NCBI GenBank assembly: GCA_910585755.1
Contig: CAJUFH010000010.1
Span: 1 to 33,322, forward strand
Reading direction: 5' to 3'
Length of the DNA: 33,322 nucleotides
From: an uncultured Muribaculaceae bacterium
Lineage (GTDB): Bacteria > Bacteroidota > Bacteroidia > Bacteroidales > Muribaculaceae
In this document: in pieces, positions 1 through 8,830 of the stretch
Layout of the letters: the number at the start of each line of letters is the position of its first letter
Numbering within the stretch: position 1 is the first letter of the stretch
Notes under the pieces: generated by a model
What the model saw: only the letters and a program-made list of their open reading frames with translations
The model's database searches: none
What the model was told of the DNA's origin: nothing
Translations under genes and position numbers: made by a program

Positions 1-15
1 TTTTGTGTATAAAAT

Positions 16-50
16 AGAGACTGCCTAACTTTGGTTGTTAGACAGCCTCT
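16..50 (-). terminator. Hairpin terminator after nifJ
   Basis: Two 14-base arms (16-29 and 37-50) flank a 7-base loop. Read as minus-strand RNA they pair completely, with two G-U wobbles. The two A-C mismatches seen on the plus strand become wobbles on the minus strand, so the structure fits a terminator for the minus-strand gene that ends at 74. The tail after the stem is U-rich but interrupted (ATTTTATAC). Confidence 0.75.
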
Positions 51-73
51 GTTTTATTAGGGATTATCGGGGT

Positions 74-3000
74 TTATTTCACGATGGCGGGAGGCTCAAC
101 ACCCCACTGGGCCTGGCTCAGACGGAGGTAGTTGTTGTAGCGCCACTGGGCGTTAGCCTTGGCGGCGGCGAACAGCTCTTCTGCCTCGGTCGGGTACTGC
201 TTCATTACGGAAGCGTAGCGCACCTCGCCCTTGAGGAAGTCTTCGAAGCCGTCCCAGTTGGGAGCCTTCGAGTCGAGGCTGAACGGGTTCTTGCCCTCTT
301 CTTCCAGAGTGGGGTTGTAGCGCCACAGGTGCCAGTAACCGCAGTCGACGGCGCGCTGTTCCTCGGCCTGGGAGTGACCCATGCCGGCGCGGAGGCCGTG
401 GTTGATACAGGGGCTGTAGGCGATGATGATCGAGGGGCCGTCGTAAGCCTCAGCCTCGCGGATAGCCTTGAGGGTCTGGGCCTGGTCGGCACCCATCGCT
501 ACCTGTGCGGCGTAAACGTAGCCGTAGGTGGTCGCGATCAGGCCGAGGTCCTTCTTGCGCACGCGCTTGCCGGCAGCGGCGAACTTGGCGATGGCGCCGA
601 TCGGGGTAGCCTTCGAAGCCTGGCCGCCGGTGTTGGAGTAAACCTCGGTGTCGAGCACGAGGATGTTGACGTTCTTGCCGGAAGCGAGAACGTGGTCGAG
701 ACCGCCGAAGCCTATGTCGTAAGCGGCGCCGTCGCCGGCGATAATCCACTGGGAACGCTTAACGATATGGCCCTTGAGGGCGAGGATGCCCTGGCATACG
801 TCGCATCCGCAAGCCTCGCAGAGGGGAACGATTGTCTCGTAGACCTCGCGGGTGGCTACAGCGTCGTTGCGGTTGTCGAGCCACTTCTGGGCCTGTTCCT
901 TGATGCCGTCGCAGCACTTATCGCACTCGGTGGCGGCCTTCATCAGCTCGGCAACGCGGGCGGTCATCTTCTCGTTGGCGATCTTCATGCCCAGACCGAA
1001 CTCAGCGAAGTCCTCGAAGAGGGAGTTAGCCCACGCGGGACCGTGGCCGCGGAAGTTGGTGGTGTAGGGGGTAGAGGGCACGGAGCCGGAGTAGATCGAG
1101 GAGCAGCCGGTAGCGTTGGCAACCATTTCGTGGTCGCCGAAGAGCTGGCTGATCAGCTTGACGTAGGGGGTTTCGCCGCAACCGGAGCATGCGCCGGAGA
1201 ATTCGAAGAGCGGGGTAGCGAACTGCGAGTTCTTGACGTTTGCCTTGATGTCGACGAGTTCCTGCTTCGAGGAAACTTCCTTGACGCAGTAGTCCCATTC
1301 CTTCTGCTTGTCGAGCTGGGTCTCGAGGGGCATCATCTTCAGAGCCTTGTTGCCCTTCATGCCGGGGCATACGTCAACACAGTTGCCGCAGCCGAGACAG
1401 TCGAGGACGTCGACGGCCTGGAGGAAGTGCATGCCCTTGAACTGGGGACCGAGGGCGGCCTTGGTGTGGTCTTCGCCGAAGGGAGCGCCGGCAAGCTCGG
1501 CGTCGGTCAGCACGAAGGGACGGATGGTTGCGTGGGGGCAGACATACGCGCACTTGTTGCACTGGATGCAGTTCTCTTCGATCCATTCGGGAACGAAGGC
1601 TGCGACACCGCGCTTCTCGTAAGCGGCGGTACCGTTCTGCCAGGTGCCGTCGGGGTTCTCCTTGAAGGCGGAAACCTTCAGCAGGTCGCCGTTCTGGGCG
1701 TTGATGGGGCGGACGATTTCGTTGATGAAGGCGGGATCGTTGTTGGCCGCGGGAGCCTCCTCTTCGAGTTTGCTCCATGCGGGATCAACGTCGAGCTTCT
1801 TGTACTCGCCGCCGCGGTCAACGGCAGCGTAGTTCTTGTCGACAACGTCCTGACCCTTCTTGCCGTAGCTCTTGACGATGAATTTCTTCATCTGCTCAAC
1901 AGCGAGGTCTACGGGGATAACCTCTGTGATGCGGAAGAAGGCGCTCTGGAGGATGGTGTTGGTGCGGTTGCCGAGGCCGATTTCCTGAGCGATTTTGGTA
2001 GCGTTGATGTAGTATACGCTGATGTTATGGTCGGCGAAATACTTCTTGACCTTGTTGGGGAGGTTCTTGGCAAGCTCCTCGCCTTCCCAGATGGTGTTCA
2101 GCAGGAATGTACCGTTGTCGCGGAGGCCGCGGGTAACGTCGTACATGTGGAGGTATGCCTGAACGTGGCATGCCACGAAGTTCGGGGTGTTTACCAGGTA
2201 GGTCGAACGGATGGGCACATCGCCGAAACGGAGGTGGGAGCAGGTATAGCCGCCCGACTTCTTCGAGTCATAGGCGAAGTAAGCCTGGCAGTACTTGTTG
2301 GTGTTGTCGCCGATGATCTTCACGGAGTTCTTGTTGGCACCCACGGTACCGTCGGCGCCGAGGCCGTAGAACTTAGCCTCGAAGGTCGACTTGTCGCCGA
2401 GGGCCACCTCTTCGGGAAGGGGGAGAGAGGTGAAGGTCACGTCGTCGACGATACCCACGGTAAAGTGGTCCTTGGGCATCGGGAGGGCCAGGTTCTCGAA
2501 CACGCCGATAATCTGGGCGGGGGTGGTGTCTTTCGACGCCAGGCCGTAGCGGCCGCCGACGATTATCGGGGCGTTATCCTTGCCGTAGAAACATTCCTTG
2601 ACGTCGAGGAAGAGGGGTTCGCCATTGGCGCCCGGTTCCTTGGTGCGGTCGAGGACGGCGATACGCTTCGCGGTCGCGGGGACTGCGGCGAGGAAGTGCT
2701 TCGCGGAGAAGGGGCGGTAGAGGTGAACCGACACGAGGCCGACTTTCTCCCCCTTTTCCATCAGGTAGTCGATGGCTTCCTTGGCGGCTTCCGTCACGGA
2801 ACCCATGGCGATAATCACGCGCTCGGCGTCCTCAGCGCCATAGTAGTCGAAGAGGCCGTACTTGCGGCCGGTCAGAGCGGAGATTTTCTCCATGTACTGC
2901 TCGACGATTTCGGGGACAGCCTCGTAGGCCACGTTGCTGGCCTCGCGGTGCTGGAAGAAAACGTCGCCGTTCTCTGCCATGCCGCGGGAAACGGGGGCCT

Positions 3001-3637
3001 GGGGGTTGAGGCCGCGTGCGCGGAACTTGGCGAGGGCCTCACGGTCGAGGAGCGGAGCGAGGTCGTCGGTCTCCAGCATCTCGATTTTCTGGATTTCGTG
3101 GCTGGTACGGAATCCGTCGAAGAAGTTAACGAAGGGGATGGAGGACTTGATGGTCGCGAGGTGGGCCACACCGGCGAGGTCCATCACTTCCTGCACGGAA
3201 CCTTCGGCGAGCATCGCGAAACCGGTCTGGCGCACCGACATAACGTCCTGGTGGTCGCCGAAGATGCTCAGCGCGTGGCTGGCGAGGGTGCGGGCCGAAA
3301 CGTGGAACACGCAGGGGAGCTGCTCGCCGGCGATTTTGTACATGTTGGGGATCATCAGCAGAAGACCCTGCGACGCGGTGTAGGTGGTAGTCAGCGCGCC
3401 GGCCTGGAGGGAGCCGTGGACAGCGCCAGCGGCGCCACCCTCAGACTGCATCTCCTGGACCAGGACGGTCTCCCCGAAGATGTTCTTACGACCGGCAGCC
3501 GCCCATTCGTCGACATACTCGGCCATTGTTGAAGAGGGTGTGATGGGGTAGATCGCCGCAACCTCCGAGAACATGTAGGAGATATGCGCGGCGGCCTGGT
3601 TACCGTCACACGTCAAGAATTTTTTCTCTTTGCTCAT
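74..3637 (-). CDS. nifJ: Pyruvate:ferredoxin (flavodoxin) oxidoreductase
   Basis: This enzyme oxidises pyruvate with CoA to acetyl-CoA and CO2 in the cytoplasm and reduces ferredoxin or flavodoxin; it is a central step of anaerobic fermentation. The 1187-residue length fits the single-chain form of the family. The N-terminus carries the pyruvate-binding domain (YPITPSSTMAEYVDEW near residue 30). Two [4Fe-4S] ferredoxin motifs follow, CIQCNKCAYVCP near 690 and CLGCGNCVDVCP near 747. The thiamine-diphosphate domain begins with CSGCGETPY near 816 and has GDGAAYDIGFGG near 966 and a VYSNTGGQAS motif after it. The ATG at 3637 begins MSKEKKFLTCDGN, the usual N-terminus. It is transcribed divergently from rex, which suggests but does not prove redox control by Rex. 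The gene looks intact. Confidence 0.97.
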   Translation of the reverse strand: MSKEKKFLTCDGNQAAAHISYMFSEVAAIYPITPSSTMAEYVDEWAAAGRKNIFGETVLVQEMQSEGGAAGAVHGSLQAGALTTTYTASQGLLLMIPNMYKIAGEQLPCVFHVSARTLASHALSIFGDHQDVMSVRQTGFAMLAEGSVQEVMDLAGVAHLATIKSSIPFVNFFDGFRTSHEIQKIEMLETDDLAPLLDREALAKFRARGLNPQAPVSRGMAENGDVFFQHREASNVAYEAVPEIVEQYMEKISALTGRKYGLFDYYGAEDAERVIIAMGSVTEAAKEAIDYLMEKGEKVGLVSVHLYRPFSAKHFLAAVPATAKRIAVLDRTKEPGANGEPLFLDVKECFYGKDNAPIIVGGRYGLASKDTTPAQIIGVFENLALPMPKDHFTVGIVDDVTFTSLPLPEEVALGDKSTFEAKFYGLGADGTVGANKNSVKIIGDNTNKYCQAYFAYDSKKSGGYTCSHLRFGDVPIRSTYLVNTPNFVACHVQAYLHMYDVTRGLRDNGTFLLNTIWEGEELAKNLPNKVKKYFADHNISVYYINATKIAQEIGLGNRTNTILQSAFFRITEVIPVDLAVEQMKKFIVKSYGKKGQDVVDKNYAAVDRGGEYKKLDVDPAWSKLEEEAPAANNDPAFINEIVRPINAQNGDLLKVSAFKENPDGTWQNGTAAYEKRGVAAFVPEWIEENCIQCNKCAYVCPHATIRPFVLTDAELAGAPFGEDHTKAALGPQFKGMHFLQAVDVLDCLGCGNCVDVCPGMKGNKALKMMPLETQLDKQKEWDYCVKEVSSKQELVDIKANVKNSQFATPLFEFSGACSGCGETPYVKLISQLFGDHEMVANATGCSSIYSGSVPSTPYTTNFRGHGPAWANSLFEDFAEFGLGMKIANEKMTARVAELMKAATECDKCCDGIKEQAQKWLDNRNDAVATREVYETIVPLCEACGCDVCQGILALKGHIVKRSQWIIAGDGAAYDIGFGGLDHVLASGKNVNILVLDTEVYSNTGGQASKATPIGAIAKFAAAGKRVRKKDLGLIATTYGYVYAAQVAMGADQAQTLKAIREAEAYDGPSIIIAYSPCINHGLRAGMGHSQAEEQRAVDCGYWHLWRYNPTLEEEGKNPFSLDSKAPNWDGFEDFLKGEVRYASVMKQYPTEAEELFAAAKANAQWRYNNYLRLSQAQWGVEPPAIVK

Positions 3638-3734
3638 AACTTGACTTATAGTGAATTGTTCGTGTTGCTTTCAGGATTAGGTGGTCAGCCGCGGGGAACC
3701 CGTGAGGGCTCCGCAGCCCGAGGTTTTCAGAGGG

Positions 3735-3769
3735 CAAAAGTACCAAATTTTCGCGAGACTGAGGGCAAA
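3735..3769 (-). promoter_or_regulatory. Predicted nifJ promoter
   Basis: On the minus strand, TACTTTTG (3742-3735) fits the Bacteroidota -7 consensus TAnnTTTG. A TTTG at 3769-3766 is a candidate -33 box, though the 23-base spacer is a little long. Both boxes lie in a 9-base direct repeat (GAGGGCAAA on the plus strand, 3730-3738 and 3761-3769, period 31), which could itself be a protein-binding site. The implied 5' leader is about 90 bases and contains a GGGCT/AGCCC hairpin at 3706-3719. Confidence 0.55.
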
Positions 3770-3868
3770 CTCTTGTTAAAAACCTCGCGCCAAAGGTTAT
3801 TTAAGATATATTTATGGTGCATTTCCGTCGAAAATCACCCCCGCGGCCTCCGTTTGCGGAATTTTTCG

Positions 3869-3876
3869 TAACTTTG
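3869..3876 (+). promoter_or_regulatory. -7 promoter element of rex
   Basis: TAACTTTG matches the Bacteroidota -7 element exactly. It ends only 7 bases before the rex ATG, so the predicted transcript is leaderless or nearly so. No -33 TTG is present at the usual distance (a TTTG at 3853-3856 is too close). Confidence 0.6.
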
Positions 3877-3883
3877 CCGGACT

Positions 3884-4522
3884 ATGACCGACTACCAACG
3901 CGACCTGATTCCCGAACCAGCCCTTAGGCGCCTGCCGTGGTACCTGGCTTATGTCTCCCTTCTCCGCGAGAGGGGCGACGAGTTCGTCAGCTCGACGCAA
4001 ATCTCGCGCGAGCTGAAGGTCGACGCGTCGCAAATAGCCAAAGACCTCTCGTTTCTCGACATAAGGGGTAAGACGCGCATCGGCTACGAGGTTCCGCTGC
4101 TGGAACACAAGCTCGAGGAGTTCCTCGGGTTCCGAAGGTCCCACCGGGCCGTCGTCGTCGGGGCGGGAAGCCTCGGCGGAGCGCTGATGCAGGACGCCGG
4201 CCTGAGCCGCTACGGCCTCAATATCGTCGCAGCCTTCGATACCAACCCGGAGCTTGCCGGGACCTCCTGCCGCGGAATCCCCGTCTACCCCGCCTCGGAG
4301 CTGACGCGGCGCGTCCGCGAGGCGGGCGCGAAGGTCGGCATCATAACCGTACCCGTGGAGCACGCCCAGAGCGCCGCCGACCTCCTGGTAGCCGCCGGAG
4401 TGAAGGCCCTATGGAACTTCACCCCTTTCCGCCTGAGCGCCCCCGAGGGGGTTGTCATCACCAACACCTCCATCTACGCCCATCTGGCGGTCATGTATAA
4501 CCGGATGGAATTTAACGGCTGA
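3884..4522 (+). CDS. rex: Redox-sensing transcriptional repressor Rex
   Basis: Rex is a homodimeric repressor that senses the NADH/NAD+ ratio and controls fermentation and respiration genes. The 212-residue length is typical. Residues 1-75 form the winged-helix DNA-binding domain (RRLPWYLAYVSLL, then SSTQISRELKVDASQIAKDL). A Rossmann NAD-binding domain follows with GAGSLG at 93-98, and the C-terminal helix swapped between subunits ends in YAHLAVMYNRMEF. The ATG at 3884 is the only one leaving room for the conserved start of the fold. It is divergent from nifJ and 38 bases ahead of the FAH-like gene, probably co-transcribed with it. No complete Rex operator palindrome was recognised in the 246-base divergent gap. 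Confidence 0.95.
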   Translation: MTDYQRDLIPEPALRRLPWYLAYVSLLRERGDEFVSSTQISRELKVDASQIAKDLSFLDIRGKTRIGYEVPLLEHKLEEFLGFRRSHRAVVVGAGSLGGALMQDAGLSRYGLNIVAAFDTNPELAGTSCRGIPVYPASELTRRVREAGAKVGIITVPVEHAQSAADLLVAAGVKALWNFTPFRLSAPEGVVITNTSIYAHLAVMYNRMEFNG

Positions 4523-4560
4523 GCCGAAGGCCCTAAACGTTTTTAGACAGTCTCTTACAG

Positions 4561-5196
4561 ATGAAGATATTCGTTGTCGACCGGGCGCTTGACCGCTGGG
4601 ACGGGGCCTGGGAGAGGGCCCTGGAGGCAGACGCGGCCCCGCGTCCCGACATACTCCCCCTGACGATGGGGGCCGATTCGGCGCTGGTGCGCCCCGGCTT
4701 CCCCTGCTTCCTACCCGACTTCGCCCGCGAGGGGTGGGAAATCCGCCTCGCCCCGATGGTGAGGGTCGGCAAGTTAGGGAAATGGATCGAGCCGCGCTTC
4801 GCCGACCGTTACATCGATGCCCTCGCCGTCGGCGCCATACTTCGCCCCGCGGGGGACGGGGACTCCGCCGCGGCCCGTTTCCTCCCGGTTTTCGACGGCG
4901 CGATAATGCCAGGCTCGTTCCTCCCGCTCCCCTCCGGCGAAGAGGCCGTTCTGCAGTACGGGAAAACCGCCGACGGCGCTCCCTTGCAGCTTACCTTCCC
5001 CCTCTCCGCGCTGCGGATCTCGGAAACGCTCGCCCTAATCAGCCGCTCGACGACGGTAAAGAGCGGCGACCTGCTGGTCCCCGCCATATTCCCCGCCCCC
5101 TTCCCCGCGGAAATAGGCCTCGACATAAGCGCCTCGATACTCCGCCCCGGAGAAGCCGCCCCGGAGCGCCCCCGGTTGCGCGCCCGCGTCAAATAG
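4561..5196 (+). CDS. Degenerate fumarylacetoacetate-hydrolase-like protein
   Basis: The 211-residue protein keeps the backbone of the fumarylacetoacetate hydrolase (FAH/YcgM) family: FLPDF at 50-54, VGKLGKWIEPRFADRYIDA at 69-87, FDGAIMPG at 111-118 and LISRSTTVKSGDLL at 159-172. These align with family segments such as FIPDF, RLGK..KFAHRYYD, FDGSAVLG and YVSR.FTLK.GDL. The metal-binding E-x-E falls on R62-L63-A64, the later ligand Asp region reads ILRPAG (93-98), and the GTPAGVG segment reads AIFPAPF (175-181). It is therefore unlikely to be an active hydrolase or decarboxylase; a binding or structural role is a guess. It follows rex by 38 bases with no promoter recognised between them. Homology is inferred by eye. 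Confidence 0.7.
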   Translation: MKIFVVDRALDRWDGAWERALEADAAPRPDILPLTMGADSALVRPGFPCFLPDFAREGWEIRLAPMVRVGKLGKWIEPRFADRYIDALAVGAILRPAGDGDSAAARFLPVFDGAIMPGSFLPLPSGEEAVLQYGKTADGAPLQLTFPLSALRISETLALISRSTTVKSGDLLVPAIFPAPFPAEIGLDISASILRPGEAAPERPRLRARVK

Positions 5197-5280
5197 GCTC
5201 TCGCGCAATAATTCAGCCCCGCGCTCGTTTAGTTTTTGGAAAGCTGTGTCCTCTTTCCCCCCGAAAATAATAAACCGACA

Positions 5281-8200
5281 ATGAAGCCCAACATCATATC
5301 CCGCCTATTGGCCTCCGCCGCCCTGCTGTGCGCCACGGCGACCGCCTCCGCTCTGCCCGCGGGCTATTTCGCCAACTCCACCCCCCTCTCCTCGGGCCGC
5401 TGGGTGAAAATCACCGTCGCCGAGACCGGTATGCAGGAAATCACCGCCGACGAGCTGGCGGCGATGGGGTTCTCAGACCCCTCGAAAGTGGCGGTCTGCG
5501 GCTACGGGGGAGCGATGCTCGGCAACCAGCAGTTTTCCGAGGAGATTCCCGACGCAGTGGCCCCCGTGCCCTCGATGGTGACCGGCGGCAAACTGATATT
5601 CTACGGCGAGGGGGGCGCGAGATTCCGCCCCTGGCGCGAGCCGATGACCGCCGGACGGGGACGCTGGAAACCGGTCGTAACCCGCAACTACTACTCCGAC
5701 GAGGGCGCCTACTTCCTGACCGAGACCGCTACTCCCGCCGAACCGGCCAAGATAGCCCGCGCCGACGCTTCGGGCACCCCATCCCTTGATAACACCACCT
5801 GGGGCTTCACTTTCCGCGCCCTGGAAAAGAGCCGCTTCGGCAACCTCGGAGCGCGGTTCTTCGGCGACGACCTCAAGGAGACCGGCCCGCAGTCGTTCGA
5901 CAACCACCTTCCCGGCTACAAATACACTACCGCGGTCTCGCAGGACTATAACCGCGGAATCCATTTCGCCGCCGCGATGGCCGTAAAGGCCCTCACCCAG
6001 CAGTCGGTAAAATGGCAGCTCCCCTCCGGTTACACCTTCGAGACCAAGTCGAGGACTGCCGACCAGAACCTGCAGAACTACCGCGAGCTCCAGGTTTTCG
6101 GAATGGAGAACGCCAAAGAGGCCGATGGCGACACATATACCGTAAAGGTCTGGGTCGGCGACAACAGCAACAGCGTCTCCCCCTCCCTACAGTACGGCGC
6201 GGTCGACTATTACTCGATCACATATCTCCGCTCGACCGACTTCTCCGAGCCGGTAGCACAGCAGACCGTCACCTTCACCTCCCTTACCGACCCGGCGCAG
6301 CAGTTGCGCCTCGACGGGGCCTCCCCCTCGCTGACGGTCTGGGACGTAACCGAGCCGCTCGCCCCGCGCCACCTGCTCCGCGGACCCGCCTCCGACGAGG
6401 CTGACGCGCCCGACGCGGTGACTCTCGGCCGCACCGGGGGCGCCCCCGACGGGACCGCCCCGACCTTCCTCGTCTTCGACCCGTCGATGCCCCTCCACAA
6501 GGTAACCTTCGCCGGCGAGGTGGCCCCCCAGAACCTCCACTCGATGAGCGCCCCGGAGATGCTGATTGTGGCCGCCCGCGAGTTCATGCCCCAGGCAGAG
6601 CGCCTGGCGGAAATCCACCGCTCGCTCCGCGGGACCGACGCCGTAGCGGTCTGCCAGGAGGAGATTTTCAACGAGTTCGCCTCCGGCACCCGCACCCACG
6701 AGGCAATCCGCCGCTTCGCCCGCATGCTCCGCGACCGCGGCCCGGAGAAATTCCGCTCGATCCTCCTGATGGGCTACGCCTCCTCCGACAACCGCGGAAT
6801 CACCATCCGCGAGGAGGGGTGGCGCGACCGCTATGTGCCTGTCTACGAGTGCCCCCACCTCTCCATCGGCGGCCACCACTCCCTGAGCTACGCCTCCGAC
6901 ATATTCTACGGCATCCTCTCCGACGACTTCTCGATTTACAACGCCATATGGCCCAAGATGGATATCGCCGTAGGGCGTCTTCCGGCCCAGAACTCCGAGC
7001 AGGCCAACGACATGGTCGACAAAATCGAGAAATACCTCAAGAATCCCCCATCGACCGGCTCGACCAACCGCGCCCTCCTGATGGCCGACTCCGACAACGA
7101 CAACAACTTCGTGACCCAGGCCGAGACCCTCGCCGCGATTGTTGGCGAGGAGAAGCCCTCAACAATGCTATATAAGGCGTACGACGACCTCTACCCCCAC
7201 GACAACGACGGCGCGACCCACTACCACAACTTCGTGGCCTCCACCCTCCAGGAGGGAACCTGCTTCATGGCCTACTTCGGCCACGGCGCGGCCAACGGCT
7301 TCGGAGCCAACGGCCTATGGAACTCCAACCTCGCTAAGGAGACCTTCTACCCGGTCCCCCCGCTGACGGTCCTCGGCACCTGCTCACCCCTCTCTATCGA
7401 CCTCTCCCCCGACTGCGTCGGAGCCTGGATGTTCATCAACAAGAACGGCGGTTCCATCGGGGTCATCGGCGCGCAGCGCGAGGTCTACATGAACTACAAC
7501 TTCGACATTGTAGAGGCCGTCACCCGCAAATACTTCTCAGCCGAACCTAACGCGACCCTCGGCGAAATCTTCCGCCAGGCCGTAAACTCCAACACCGACC
7601 TCCAGGAGGAGCGCAACCGCATCAAGCAGGAGGAGTTCGACAAGGGGAACCCCGGCTCGACGACCATCCTCGCGATTGACTCGGCCCTGATTCTCAACAC
7701 CCGCTCCTACACCTTCGTGGGCGACCCCGAAATCCCGACCTACGCCCCGACCCACTCCGCCCGCCTGACCGCCGTCAACGGCATCCCCGCCGCCGACGCC
7801 GCGATCGAGGTAGAGCCGCTGAAACCCCTCTCTGTCGAAGGAGCGGTTGTCGGTTCCGACGGGGAGGTCGACGCGTCGTTCAACGGCGAGGCAATCATTA
7901 TGGTCTACGACTCGCCGCGCAATGTCAAGGATGTCAGCAACCGACCGATTCCCCTCGACATAGCGACCAACCAGTACCCCATCCTCAACGTCAAGGCGCA
8001 GGTCAAGGCCGGCCGATTCTCGACTACGGCAACCCTCCCCCTCCCGGCGCGCCCCGGAGGCTCCAACACCGTCTCCCTCTACGCGATGAGCGACAACGGC
8101 TTCGAGCACGCCAACGGCTCCTTCGACAACCTCCGCGTTCTCGACACCGACCCCAACGCGCTCCCCGAGCCGGAACCTCCCCTGATTTCCTCCCTCTACA

Positions 8201-8796
8201 TCGACTCCCCGGAGTTCGTGTCCGGCCAGGTGACACCTCCCGACTTCACCCTCAACGCTACCATAACCGACCCCTCGGGCGTGATCGGCGTAAGCTCCCT
8301 CTTCGGCAAGTCGCTGACCATCACCCTCGACGATTCCAAGAACCTCCCCGGCGCGGCCGCCTGGCTCTCGACTGATACCGACGGAACGGCGACCCTCGCC
8401 CTCCCCGTCAGCGGCCTCGTCGACGGCCACCACCGCCTGACACTCACCGCCCGCGGCAACGCCGGAGGGGAAAGCTCCCGCTCGGTTGACTTCACCGTCG
8501 TAAGCTCCCCCGCGAAAGCCCTCCTCACGACCGACCGCGCGACGGCCCTCACGGAGACCGAAATCAGCCTCGAACACGACTTTGCCGACACCCCCGGCTG
8601 CCGCCTGGTGGTGACCGACTCGCAGGGACGCGCCGTCATGCACGCCCCCGACGCGACCTTCCCCTACCGCTGGAACCTCGCCGACACGCGGGGCAACCGC
8701 GTCCCCGACGGCCTCTACACGGCCACAGCCTACCTCCACAGCGGCCTCCGCTACGCGACCGCCTCGGTCCCGATTGTAGTCCTGACAAAAGAATAA
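5281..8796 (+). CDS. porU: Type IX secretion sortase PorU (peptidase family C25)
   Basis: PorU is the gingipain-like cysteine protease of the type IX secretion system. At the cell surface it removes C-terminal sorting domains from cargo and attaches cargo to lipopolysaccharide. The start at 5281 gives a signal peptide (MKPNIISRLLASAALLCATATASA) as the first 24 residues; an ATG 45 bases upstream would bury it. The N-terminal domain has the family's typical wording (KITVAETGMQEITADEL, VCGYGG). The catalytic dyad is visible as H668 in YFGHG and C701 in VLGTCSP. The C-terminus has Ig-like segments ending in an FlgD-like module (RWNLADTRGNRVPDGLYTA). The 1171-residue length is close to that of known PorU. 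Only 34 bases separate it from the next gene, whose product has a possible type IX signal. Confidence 0.9.
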   Translation: MKPNIISRLLASAALLCATATASALPAGYFANSTPLSSGRWVKITVAETGMQEITADELAAMGFSDPSKVAVCGYGGAMLGNQQFSEEIPDAVAPVPSMVTGGKLIFYGEGGARFRPWREPMTAGRGRWKPVVTRNYYSDEGAYFLTETATPAEPAKIARADASGTPSLDNTTWGFTFRALEKSRFGNLGARFFGDDLKETGPQSFDNHLPGYKYTTAVSQDYNRGIHFAAAMAVKALTQQSVKWQLPSGYTFETKSRTADQNLQNYRELQVFGMENAKEADGDTYTVKVWVGDNSNSVSPSLQYGAVDYYSITYLRSTDFSEPVAQQTVTFTSLTDPAQQLRLDGASPSLTVWDVTEPLAPRHLLRGPASDEADAPDAVTLGRTGGAPDGTAPTFLVFDPSMPLHKVTFAGEVAPQNLHSMSAPEMLIVAAREFMPQAERLAEIHRSLRGTDAVAVCQEEIFNEFASGTRTHEAIRRFARMLRDRGPEKFRSILLMGYASSDNRGITIREEGWRDRYVPVYECPHLSIGGHHSLSYASDIFYGILSDDFSIYNAIWPKMDIAVGRLPAQNSEQANDMVDKIEKYLKNPPSTGSTNRALLMADSDNDNNFVTQAETLAAIVGEEKPSTMLYKAYDDLYPHDNDGATHYHNFVASTLQEGTCFMAYFGHGAANGFGANGLWNSNLAKETFYPVPPLTVLGTCSPLSIDLSPDCVGAWMFINKNGGSIGVIGAQREVYMNYNFDIVEAVTRKYFSAEPNATLGEIFRQAVNSNTDLQEERNRIKQEEFDKGNPGSTTILAIDSALILNTRSYTFVGDPEIPTYAPTHSARLTAVNGIPAADAAIEVEPLKPLSVEGAVVGSDGEVDASFNGEAIIMVYDSPRNVKDVSNRPIPLDIATNQYPILNVKAQVKAGRFSTTATLPLPARPGGSNTVSLYAMSDNGFEHANGSFDNLRVLDTDPNALPEPEPPLISSLYIDSPEFVSGQVTPPDFTLNATITDPSGVIGVSSLFGKSLTITLDDSKNLPGAAAWLSTDTDGTATLALPVSGLVDGHHRLTLTARGNAGGESSRSVDFTVVSSPAKALLTTDRATALTETEISLEHDFADTPGCRLVVTDSQGRAVMHAPDATFPYRWNLADTRGNRVPDGLYTATAYLHSGLRYATASVPIVVLTKE

Positions 8797-8830
8797 AACC
8801 CGAATACTGAATATCAGACATTTCGATTCC

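Noticed and set aside
35..3532. A 1165-codon open frame antisense to nifJ
   Set aside because: It mirrors nifJ exactly and arises from GC-rich third positions; the composition (Val/Gly/Leu/Glu runs) is not protein-like, and nifJ is certain.
3771..3812. Possible Rex operator (TTGTTAAAAACC ... GGTTATTTAAG)
   Set aside because: Only a loose, widely spaced half-symmetry; it does not form the compact palindrome expected for Rex.
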